A DNA stretch of 44,002 bases, taken from an uncultured bacterium. GTDB lineage: Bacteria > Verrucomicrobiota > Kiritimatiellia > RFP12 > UBA1067. Every line of letters starts with the position of its first letter. Within the stretch, counting starts at the first letter, position 1. Below are positions 33,310 through 39,327 of this stretch, piece after piece. The stretch covers positions 1 to 44,002 of the forward strand of contig CACZAK010000019.1 in the NCBI GenBank assembly GCA_902779075.1, given 5' to 3'. Under the pieces are notes generated by a model. The model was not told where the DNA came from. It saw nothing but the letters and a program-made list of their open reading frames with translations, and made no database searches. A program made the position numbers and the translations under genes.

Positions 33310-35124
33310 GTGGAAAAGACAAGGCCCATACTCTACGGCGTGGCGGACTACGCCGAATTGCGCAAGGCGAACGCCTGGTTCGTGGATCGCACCGCTAAGA
33401 TCCGCGACCTTGAGGCAACGCGTTACGCCGTGTTCCTGCGTCCGCGCAGGTTCGGCAAGTCGCTCCTGACGGCGATTCTCGAGGCGTACTACGACGTTGC
33501 CTGCGCGGAGCGCTTTGATTCGCTTTTCAGCGGGACGGACATCGGAGACGACCCGACGGAGGAGCGCAACAGCTATCTTGTCCTCTCCTTCGACTTTTCG
33601 GCCGTGGAGAAGTCGCCCGAGACTGCACAGCAAAGCTTCAGCACGCACGTGTGTGGGCGGATCGACGCATTTGCAAGGAAGTATGCCGGCCGCATCGGCG
33701 AGGCGTCCGCCTCCCGGATACTCGCTGCCCGGAATTCCACGGACAAGATGAACGTGCTCTTCGACGAGATGAAGGGGACGGAGAATTCCATCTACGTCAT
33801 CATCGACGAGTACGACAACTTCACGAACACGATTCTGGCCGAGAGCGGACAGGCGGCATACGAACTGCTGTGCCACGGCGGAGGCTTCTTCAAGCAGTTC
33901 TTCACAATCGTCAAGTCGCTTACGACATCCCTTGACGCGCCGCTCAAGCGGCTTTTCATAACGGGTGTCTCGCCCGTGACGATGGACGACGTGACGAGCG
34001 GCTTCAACATCGGCACGAACATCTCGCTCATGCCGCAGTATGCCGACTTCACGGGATTTCGCCATGACGACCTCCGCGCCATCACGGACTATTATGCCGC
34101 GCACTGCGGCTTCGACGCGGAGAAGGCGTACGACACCGCGATCAGGTGGTACGACAACTACCGTTTCGGTAGCGCTTCCGCGCCGTCGGTGGCAAACACG
34201 ACGGTCGTCCTTTCGTTCTTCAACCACCTTTGGCAGACGAAGCAGTTCCCCAAGACCCTCATCGACTCCAACCTGCGCACGGACTACGCGAAGATACGGC
34301 ATCTCGTCACGCTTGACAGGCGGCTGAACGGCAACTTCCACGTTCTTGAGAACCTCGTCGCGGGCGGACGTCTCTCCGAACCTTTGGTGGAATCCTTCCA
34401 GGCGCACGAGATGTCTGAAAAGGAAAACTTCACCTCCCTCCTCTACTGGCTCGGCATCACGACGATCACGGGCGAGGATTTCGAGACGGTCGAGTTCGGC
34501 ATCCCGAACGAGACGTTGAAGCACCTTGCCGCGAAGATGATCCCGGATGCGTACTCCGACATCTACAGGATTGACGGGCGCATATTCGACATCAACAAGG
34601 CGCTCGTCGTCTTCGCCCGGCGCGGCGAGTGGCAGGGGTTCGTCGGCATCCTCTCGCAGATCGTGAAGGAGAACTTCGCGGTACGCGACGCGGTGGAGGG
34701 CGAGAAGGTGGTGCAGTCCACGCTCGTCGCGCTCCTCGTCGCCGCCGGGGGGCCGTACTTCGTGAAGCACGAGCGCGAGGCTGGAGGAGGGTTCTACGAC
34801 ATCGCGCTCGAGCCGCAGCTCCTGCGCTGGCCTGAGATCGCCCACGCGGCGCTCATCGAGATGAAGTACGTGAAGGCAGGCGACCCTGCACCCACGCCGG
34901 AGCAGCTTGAGAAGATCAAGGCCGAGGCCATCGTCCAGCTCGACCAGTATTCCGCCGATCCGGCGCTCGTGGCAGAGTGGCAAATTAGTAGAACGGGCTG
35001 CCAGCCCGTTCCCGAAGGCGACGGCAACGCGCTGGCAGCGCGTTGTACCACCAGCACCGTTGCGCTCCACCGCCTCGTCCTCGTGTTCCACGGTGGCGAG
35101 TGCGTGTTGAGCGAAGAAGTGTAG
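33310..35124 (+). CDS. AAA-ATPase-like protein with C-terminal PD-(D/E)XK nuclease domain (intact)
   Basis: 604 aa, GTG start, full length for the AAA-ATPase_like plus PDDEXK_9 (DUF1703) family. N-terminal LYGVADYAELRKANAWFVDRT, Walker A FLRPRRFGKSL (K50), Walker B-like IIDEYDNF (D166, E167), sensor-type ITGVSPVTMDDVTSGFNI, then a nuclease-fold domain with D497 in FYDIALEP and E517-M-K519 in LIEMKYVK. The family is multicopy in many gut anaerobes; function is unproven, with proposed links to mobile DNA or defence. Between AEWQI and LHRLVLVFHGGECVLSEEV an extra ~25-residue segment (SRTGCQPV to TTST) is encoded by two palindromic repeats inserted in frame. The last ~70 nt are duplicated at 36251-36318. 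This is the only clearly intact member of its type in the window. Confidence 0.9.
   Translation: MEKTRPILYGVADYAELRKANAWFVDRTAKIRDLEATRYAVFLRPRRFGKSLLTAILEAYYDVACAERFDSLFSGTDIGDDPTEERNSYLVLSFDFSAVEKSPETAQQSFSTHVCGRIDAFARKYAGRIGEASASRILAARNSTDKMNVLFDEMKGTENSIYVIIDEYDNFTNTILAESGQAAYELLCHGGGFFKQFFTIVKSLTTSLDAPLKRLFITGVSPVTMDDVTSGFNIGTNISLMPQYADFTGFRHDDLRAITDYYAAHCGFDAEKAYDTAIRWYDNYRFGSASAPSVANTTVVLSFFNHLWQTKQFPKTLIDSNLRTDYAKIRHLVTLDRRLNGNFHVLENLVAGGRLSEPLVESFQAHEMSEKENFTSLLYWLGITTITGEDFETVEFGIPNETLKHLAAKMIPDAYSDIYRIDGRIFDINKALVVFARRGEWQGFVGILSQIVKENFAVRDAVEGEKVVQSTLVALLVAAGGPYFVKHEREAGGGFYDIALEPQLLRWPEIAHAALIEMKYVKAGDPAPTPEQLEKIKAEAIVQLDQYSADPALVAEWQISRTGCQPVPEGDGNALAARCTTSTVALHRLVLVFHGGECVLSEEV
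34992..35044 (+). repeat. Two 19-bp palindromes inserted in frame in the ATPase gene
   Basis: AACGGGCTGCCAGCCCGTT (34992-35010) and AACGCGCTGGCAGCGCGTT (35026-35044), the second followed by GTACCA. Together with the spacer they code for RTGCQPVPEGDGNALAARCTT near the C-terminus without breaking the frame. Confidence 0.85.
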
Positions 35125-35128
35125 CGAA

Positions 35129-35268
35129 CAGGCGGCGACCGCCCTACCGGTCCAAAGTCCCAAAGTCCAGAGTCCTCCATCCTTTGTCTTTTGTCGTCTG
35201 TCCTTTGTCCTTCCCCCTTTGAGGACAGAAGACAAAGGACGAAAGACAAAGGCTTTAGGACTTTGGAC
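35129..35268. repeat. Composite element with two facing heptad arrays
   Basis: A shortened GGCGGCGACCGCC-type palindrome, then GGTCCAAAGTCC and the heptads (CCTTTGT, CTTTTGT, CGTCTGT, CCTTTGT, 35149-35210). After 12 nt comes a second array in the opposite sense (GGACAGA, AGACAAA, GGACGAA, AGACAAA, 35223-35268). The two arms can pair imperfectly. It begins 4 nt after the intact ATPase gene. Confidence 0.8.
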
Positions 35269-35270
35269 AT

Positions 35271-35312
35271 TATTTTGCCTGTTGCTGGATGTTTTACTCC
35301 GCAACGGGCAAT
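35271..35312. other. Inverted repeat upstream of the XRE/HipB-like gene
   Basis: TTGCCTGTTGC and GCAACGGGCAA form an 11-bp stem with one G-T pair around an 18-nt loop, just before the -35 of the downstream promoter. It could be an operator for the helix-turn-helix protein or a weak terminator. Confidence 0.5.
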
Positions 35313-35322
35313 ATCTTAGCCA

Positions 35323-35351
35323 TTGACCACAGGGAGCGCTTTTGCTAAACT
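35323..35351 (+). promoter_or_regulatory. Promoter of the hipB-hipA-like pair
   Basis: TTGACC (35323-35328), 17-bp spacer, TAAACT (35346-35351). Start expected near 35358, a ~22-nt leader before the ATG at 35380. Confidence 0.65.
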
Positions 35352-35379
35352 AACGGCATCCAACAAGGCGAGGTAGGCA

Positions 35380-35691
35380 ATGTTGCTGGGTGGCAAAAAG
35401 GAAATATTGAAGAAAATCGGCGAGTCGTTGCGTGCGCGGCGGCTGTTCTTGAACGTGACGCGCGAAGTGGCCGCAGAGAGAAGCGGCATTTCGGCCTCGA
35501 CGGTCAAGAACATCGAGAGCGGACGCGGGGGCTCCATGTGGGCGCTCGTTTCGCTGTGCCGCACCTACGGCCACACGAACTGGGTCCATGAGCTCGCACC
35601 GGAGGAACACATTGACCACCAGATTGCGCTCGTTACGCATACGGAGCGCAAGAGGGCTTCGCGCGGGAAGAAGGAGGCGTCCCGTGTATAA
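35380..35691 (+). CDS. XRE-family helix-turn-helix protein, HipB-like antitoxin
   Basis: 103 aa. The helix-turn-helix covers about residues 10-65 (IGESLRARRLFLNVTREVAAERSGISASTVKNIESGRG). A basic tail (RKRASRGKKEASRV) follows. In HipAB modules such a protein binds the operator and neutralises the HipA kinase. The downstream hipA overlaps its stop by 8 nt, the standard order, but that hipA is destroyed, so this may be an orphan antitoxin or regulator. It has its own promoter and an upstream inverted repeat. The HipB call rests mainly on the neighbour. Confidence 0.75.
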   Translation: MLLGGKKEILKKIGESLRARRLFLNVTREVAAERSGISASTVKNIESGRGGSMWALVSLCRTYGHTNWVHELAPEEHIDHQIALVTHTERKRASRGKKEASRV

Positions 35692-36075
35692 ACGCGTGAT
35701 GGCGGTGGATGTCTTTCTGTGGGGACGGCATGTCGGGAGAATTGCGCCGGACTTCGGATCGTACTACCAGTTCCAGTACGATCCGGACTTCGTCCGTTCA
35801 GGTGTGCAGATCGCGCCGATCTCTTCTCTTTCCTGATGCGCGAGGGCGGGCGATGGGAACTGGCGCCGGCGTACGACCTGACGGGCTGCCATTTTTCACC
35901 TGCCGATTCCGCATGGGGCGATTGGCAGAACCAGCATGCGCTTTCCGTCAACGGGAAGTTCTCGCACATCACGGACGACGATCTCCTGGCGGTCGGCGAG
36001 CGCTACGGCATCGGCACCGCGTCCAAGGTCCTTGCGCGCGTGAAGGAAGCGTGTGATTCCATGCACACGATTTAA
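35684..36075 (+). pseudogene. HipA-like kinase pseudogene with deleted catalytic core
   Basis: GTG at 35684 overlaps the antitoxin stop, with AAGGAGG just upstream. The first ~45 codons give a HipA N-terminal domain (AVDVFLWGRHVGRIAPDFGSYYQFQYDPDFVRSGVQIAPI), then the frame ends at 35836. From 35818 another frame gives the HipA C-terminus for 85 codons (DLFSFLMREGGRWELAPAYDLTG to HALSVNGKFSHITDDDLLAVGERYGI). HipA proteins are ~410-440 aa; about 300 residues including the ATP-binding and catalytic motifs are missing at the junction near 35818. It cannot be an active Ser/Thr kinase. The reading is that an internal deletion shifted the frame. Confidence 0.8.
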
Positions 36076-36114
36076 CCTAAATTCCTCATTGCGATTTACC
36101 ACTCCATGTTATAT

Positions 36115-36150
36115 CTCACGCAGAGGCGCGGAGAGGCAGAGTTCGCAGAG
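36115..36150 (+). repeat. Short-period GCAGAG/GCGGAG repeat
   Basis: CACGCAGAGGCGCGGAGAG, then GCAGAG and TTCGCAGAGG: a degenerate 8-9-bp-period array in non-coding sequence after the hipA remnant. Similar arrays are common in intergenic DNA of environmental and gut PVC genomes (general knowledge, not checked). Confidence 0.6.
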
Positions 36151-36217
36151 GTTATCCCATTGCTTGAGTATGTATTTGTTTTCACCAATTGGTTTCAACC
36201 GAGGATTTTAGGTTTAA

Positions 36218-36250
36218 CTTTACACTCTACATTTTACACTTTACACTCCT
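36218..36250 (+). repeat. Heptad repeat of the TTTACAC type
   Basis: TTTACAC, TCTACAT, TTTACAC, TTTACAC in succession: a 7-bp period with a different unit from the CCTTTGT arrays. It directly precedes the duplicated ATPase gene end. Confidence 0.7.
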
Positions 36251-36318
36251 CTGTCACGCTCCACCGCCTCGTCCTCGTGTTCCACGGCGGCGAGTGCGTG
36301 CTGAGCGAAGAGGTGTAG
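36251..36318 (+). pseudogene. Orphan 3' end of an AAA-ATPase/PD-(D/E)XK gene
   Basis: Encodes LHRLVLVFHGGECVLSEEV and stop, the same last residues as the intact ATPase gene (35063-35124), with the same downstream flank (TAGCGAAC, then GGCGGC). No coherent upstream coding sequence exists, so it is a leftover gene end. A still shorter end (GAGCGAAGAGGTGTAGCGAAC) lies at 36774-36794. Confidence 0.8.
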
Positions 36319-36594
36319 CGAACGGGCGGCGGTCGCGCGTAAATGGTTTCTCGGCCAGATTGGCGGCGAACCACTTCAGATGGGCGAAATCGCTTAAGGA
36401 AACGGCGCTTGCCCACAAGCCCGTAGTCCGTTGCCGCATACGCAGGGACGCAATCGAACAGGTGCGATTGGATAAAAGGAGAATAGAGCAGGGTGAAAGG
36501 GCAGAGTAGGGCGGCACACTGGTGCAACGCATAGGATGAAAATTGTATAATAATGCCATGAAAAACATAATTAAAGACATGAACGTAAAAAACA

Positions 36595-36659
36595 ATGCCA
36601 ATAAAGAATAAATCGGTGCCAGTGATTTTATAATTAATGCCATCAATTTATTCTTTAAT
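36595..36659. repeat. AT-rich inverted repeat
   Basis: Arms read TGCCAATAAAGAATAAATC and ATTTATTCTTTAATGGCA, pairing over ~20 bp with few mismatches. The arm ends share the GGTGCC/GGCAC core seen again at 37869-37963. Confidence 0.65.
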
Positions 36660-36795
36660 GGCACTAAAAACTAAATTGATGCCATTAATTTCTAATGGGA
36701 TTAGGAGGAAAGACAACGAATAGTAAATTGGAGTTCATACTCAAGCCTGTTTCTGGCGCGGCGTCGTCAGAAGTGAGCGAAGAGGTGTAGCGAAC

Positions 36796-36925
36796 GGGCG
36801 GCGGTCGCGGGGGCGACCGCCCTACCCCAGGCCGTGGTAGGGCCACCTCGCCGAGGCGACCGAATGACGCGGTCCAAAGTCCCAAAGTCCTCCAACCTTT
36901 GTCTTTTGTCATCTGTCCTTTGTCC
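36796..36925. repeat. Composite palindrome/heptad element
   Basis: A GGCGGTCGC/GCGACCGCC palindrome with CTACC tail (to ~36826); GGTAGGG with arms CACCTCG and CGAGGCG (36837-36861); then GGTCCAAAGT and the heptads CCTTTGT, CTTTTGT, CATCTGT, CCTTTGT (36871-36925). Confidence 0.8.
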
Positions 36926-36946
36926 TAAATCGGTCATTTTACGATA

Positions 36947-37007
36947 GATTTAGTCCCCGGATAGGTCGTGGATTGACTAAATCGGTAATAAATGATATCA
37001 TTTAGTC
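36947..37007 (+). promoter_or_regulatory. Promoter overlapped by ATTTAGTC/GACTAAAT operator-like repeats
   Basis: TTGACT (36973-36978), 17-bp spacer, TATCAT (36996-37001). GATTTAGTC (36947-36955) and GACTAAATC (36975-36983) are perfect inverses, the latter covering part of the -35; a third copy ATTTAGTC (37000-37007) lies at the expected transcription start. This is the layout of a repressor operator. Confidence 0.6.
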
Positions 37008-37035
37008 CCGTGAAGCCTTTAGGAGGTACGTAGAA

Positions 37036-37771
37036 ATGGTCGGACGTGATGAAGAAATTGAGGAGTTGAGGATGATTGCCGAAGGTGTTTCGGCGGCCCG
37101 AGCCTTATCTTAGGCTTGTTGCCGCGCTTGGAAAGGCGTCTGACGGACTGACGCGCGAGGGGCTTGCGCAGTCCGCGAAAGTCTGCAATACCGGCAAGTT
37201 GACGAGATGGCTGCGCGAATTGGAGCAAAGCGGGTTCATCAAGGTGTTCCTGCCGTTCGGCAAGCGCAAGAAGGGGGCGATTTACCAGCTTGTCGATGCC
37301 TTTGTGCTTTTCCATTTCAGGTTCATGGACACTGCGCGTGCCGTCGGGAAGGGGTTCTGGTTGATGGCAGCCGATCTTCCAGAACGCAGGGCGTGGGAGG
37401 GCCTGGCGTTTGAGAGGGTTTGCTTCATGCATAGCCGAGAGATCAAGGAGGCGTTGCGCATTGGCGGCGTGTTGACGGAGTTGTGCGCGTGGAGGAGCGA
37501 GAGGAAAAAAGGTGGCGCGCAGATCGACATGTTGCTTTCAAGACGCGACGGCGTGATAAACGTCTGCGAGATGAAGTTTTCGACGGGACTGTTTTCCGTC
37601 ACGCCGGACTATGCCAGAAAGCTTGCGAACAAGATTGCGGTATTCAAGGAGGAAACCGGAACGGAATCCGCCGTGCATCTGACGCTCGTGACGATGAATG
37701 GCGTGACGCGCAACGAGAACGCGTCTATCGTCCAGTCGGAAGTCACGGCGGATGACTTGTTCCGCACGTAG
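37036..37771 (+). pseudogene. ATPase / PD-(D/E)XK gene lacking the ATPase domain
   Basis: An AGGAGG-preceded ATG at 37036 opens with MVGRDEEIEELRMIAEG, the standard N-terminus of AAA ATPases with C-terminal PD-(D/E)XK domains, but this frame stops at ~37113. In another frame (open from TTG 37076 to 37771, ~231 aa) lies only the C-terminal half: a winged-helix (LVAALGKASDGLTREGLAQ and GKLTRWLRELEQSGFIKVF) and a nuclease-like domain (AWEGLAFERVCF, GAQIDMLLSRRDGVINVCEMKFS, VTADDLF). The Walker A/B region, ~200 residues, is gone. The nuclease domain is well conserved and could be expressed alone, but no good start is seen. Confidence 0.75.
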
Positions 37772-37780
37772 TGCCTTACC

Positions 37781-37864
37781 AGGCGGCGGTCGCGGGGCGT
37801 CCGTCCTACCGGTCCAAAGTCCAAAGTCCTCCAACCTTTGTCTTTTGTCGTCTGTCCTTTGTCC
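37781..37864 (+). repeat. Composite palindrome/heptad element
   Basis: An imperfect GGCGGTCGC palindrome (right arm mutated to GTCCGTCC) with CTACC tail, then GGTCCAAAGTCC and heptads CCTTTGT, CTTTTGT, CGTCTGT, CCTTTGT (37811-37864). It begins 10 nt after the preceding nuclease frame. Confidence 0.8.
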
Positions 37865-37868
37865 AACG

Positions 37869-37963
37869 ATGGCACATAAAAAGGGTGATTCCATTTAGGT
37901 GCCAATTTTCTCGTGTTTGGAAAATGGCACAAAAGTGATGATTCGCATCTTAGGTGCCATTTT
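37869..37963. promoter_or_regulatory. Tandem GGCAC/GTGCC inverted repeats upstream of the DUF234 gene
   Basis: First pair ATGGCAC (37869) and GTGCCA (37899); second pair AAAATGGCAC (37921-37930) and GTGCCATTTT (37954-37963). The half-site TTAGGTGCCA is repeated 54 bp apart. A TGA plus TATAAT extended -10 lies at 37992-37997. Likely operator or mobile-element end. Confidence 0.55.
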
Positions 37964-37991
37964 GATATTGCGCCTAACAGAAGGTTTGTGA

Positions 37992-38654
37992 TATAATACA
38001 ACCGAAATCGGTAGAATAACGAAAACATCCGAAATCGCGTCTCTTCTGGAAATGGAGAAGAACGGGCACATCTCCGACGTCCTGGCACAGCTGGAGGAAT
38101 GTGGGATGGTTTCCTCAGACGAGGGGATGAATCCTGCGTCTGGCAAGGCCGTGCGGGAGAAGCACTACCGACTGCGGGACAACTACACGCGGTTCTTCCT
38201 GAAGTACATCGAGCCAGTCAGGAAGCCGATTGACGCGGGGGCTTTCGCATTCGGTTCGCTGGACGAGCTTGCGGGATGGGAATCGGTGCTGGGGCTTGCA
38301 TTTGAGAACCTGGTCGTCAACAACGCCGCGCAGCTGATCGGCCCGTTGGGAATCGGCGGTGCCCATGTGATCTCTTGTGCGCCCTATCGCAGGTCGGGCA
38401 AGGCGGGCGACGGCGTCCAGGTTGATCTGCTCATCCAGACCCAGCGGGCGATCTATGTCGTCGAGGCGAAGCGCAGGCGTGAAATCGGCGGCGAGATCAT
38501 ACGGGAAATGGAGGACCGCGTTGCGAAGATTCCGAAAAGACGCGGCTGTTCCATTCGGACAGCAATCGTCTACGAGGGCTCTCTTGCGCCAATAGTGGAG
38601 GCACAAGGCTACTTTGATGCGATTGTTCCATTCCGAACGCTTCTCGGGCTTTAG
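37992..38654 (+). pseudogene. DUF234-type ATPase C-terminal half (5'-truncated)
   Basis: The frame opens just after a TGA at 37989 and overlaps the TATAAT box; the first usable ATG is 38052 (200 aa). The sequence corresponds to the C-terminal half of archaeal-type ATPases with DUF234: winged-helix (RITKTSEIASLLEMEKNGHISDVLAQLEECGMV), linker (YRLRDNYTRFFLKYIEPVRKPI) and a PD-(D/E)XK-like domain (WESVLGLAFENLVVNN, GDGVQVDLLIQTQRAIYVVEAKRRREI). The whole P-loop domain is missing, and the promoter abuts the remnant directly. The nuclease-like motifs are intact, so a stand-alone product from ATG 38052 is possible. The scan finds no Shine-Dalgarno before that ATG. Confidence 0.7.
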
Positions 38655-38686
38655 CCTACGCCGCGGCGTGGAATTCGCGATCACTC

Positions 38687-38705
38687 TTGCTTTCGCTACT
38701 GGGGG
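38687..38705 (+). repeat. Solo arm related to the 1050-1150 inverted repeat
   Basis: TTGCTTTCGCTACTGGGGG differs by two or three bases from the arm at 1050-1068 and likewise lies shortly (33 nt) after a stop codon. Confidence 0.6.
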
Positions 38706-38835
38706 TTTCGTTTTTCGCAAGTGGGGTTTCGTATATTGTAAGTTTTTTCTGTAGGCGTCTGCCGAAAGATATGGTAAAATTCTAGCAGCTGTTAGGAGAA
38801 GAAGAATTTTTGATAAACCACGGAGAGCATAACAT

Positions 38836-38890
38836 CCGGTTCCCGAGCGCGGACGGCGCAACCGTCCGTCCGCACGAGACCGACAAGTGA
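38836..38890 (+). repeat. Fragment of DUF2341 coding sequence in front of the Rpn-like remnant
   Basis: About 55 bp match 25491-25545 of the giant gene, with the shared run GAGCGCGGACGGCGCAACCG and some five mismatches. In the giant gene this encodes WFTSADGATVYPHEIDKW. Here it is not part of a DUF2341 protein. Confidence 0.75.
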
Positions 38891-38901
38891 GGAAGAAAGG
38901 A

Positions 38902-39327
38902 ATGACGAAGGCAAGACATGACGGCAGGCGGAAAACGTCCGCCCTCGGCAAGGCGAGGGCGGGGCGCTCTGCATTCGTCATGAAGCCTGAGTACCTCGCG
39001 GAGATAGAGCACTTCCGTCTGATGGACGACACCTTCATGTCGAAGTGCCTTGAGAACGATTTCCTGTGTAGCAACGCAGCGGAAATGTATTTCGACATTC
39101 TCAAGAGGCAAGTCAGTCAATTCAAGAATTCAGAAGAAGGGAGGCACTATATGTGCGAAGCAATGGAAAGAATCAAGGCCGAGGGTAAGGTCGAGGGCGA
39201 GCGCAAGACCATGATCGCGATGGCGAAGCGGATGCTGAAGGACGGCATCCTTACATTGAAGGACGTCGCAAGATACACCGGCCTTTCGCTCGCGCAGGTC
39301 AAGAAGCTCCGGCCGTCGGTGACTTGA
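38902..39327 (+). pseudogene. Rpn/PD-(D/E)XK family protein with the nuclease core removed in frame
   Basis: 141 aa from ATG 38902 (GAGGA 8 nt upstream; the frame also has GTG 38887). Residues ~32-58 (MKPEYLAEIEHFRLMDDTFMSKCLEND) match the opening of Rpn-family or transposase-like PD-(D/E)XK proteins; residues ~65-141 (AAEMYFDILKRQVSQFKNSEEGRHYMCEAMERI and LKDGILTLKDVARYTGLSLAQVKKL) match their extreme C-terminus. The ~150-200 residues between, with the catalytic Asp/Glu/Lys, are absent, yet the frame is kept. The N-terminal RRKTSALGKARAGR is encoded by a palindrome (38939-38962), probably an inserted repeat. A stable small protein is possible, but not a nuclease. Confidence 0.7.
38939..38962 (+). 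repeat. Palindrome in the N-terminal coding region of the Rpn-like remnant
   Basis: CCGCCCTCG (38939-38947) and CGAGGGCGG (38954-38962) are perfect inverses with a 6-nt loop, similar in size to the other in-gene palindromes. Confidence 0.65.

Larger units (their letters stand above)
36076..37035. other. Gene-poor stretch of repeats and remnants
   Basis: No intact gene is visible. In order: the short-period array at 36115, the heptads at 36218, an ATPase gene end at 36251, a half-palindrome (GGCGGCGGTCGCG, ~36326), and an AT-rich pocket (36540-36700) with an inverted repeat and a promoter-like TATAAT (36546). Then come a second gene-end fragment (36774), a composite palindrome/heptad element (36796-36925) and the promoter of the next pseudogene. 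Confidence 0.75.

Noticed and set aside
32905..35304. Minus-strand frame of ~800 codons spanning the giant gene end and the ATPase gene
   Set aside because: It runs through intergenic palindromes and opposite a clearly real ATPase gene.
36106..36318. Frame of ~70 codons across repeats into the ATPase gene end
   Set aside because: Made of short-period repeats joined to an orphan gene end; not a coherent protein.
36558..36611. 17-codon frame with a TATAAT just upstream
   Set aside because: Too short and AT-biased, with no ribosome-binding site or conservation evidence; kept only as a remark on the AT-rich pocket.
37010..37033. GTG-started 7-codon frame placed 8 nt after the -10 as a leader peptide
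   Set aside because: It may be a remnant of a leaderless start; nothing in its sequence suggests attenuation.
25006..37864. CRISPR-like array from repeated units
   Set aside because: The repeats are 7-bp degenerate heptads and palindromes scattered over kilobases, with no regular spacers and no cas genes.
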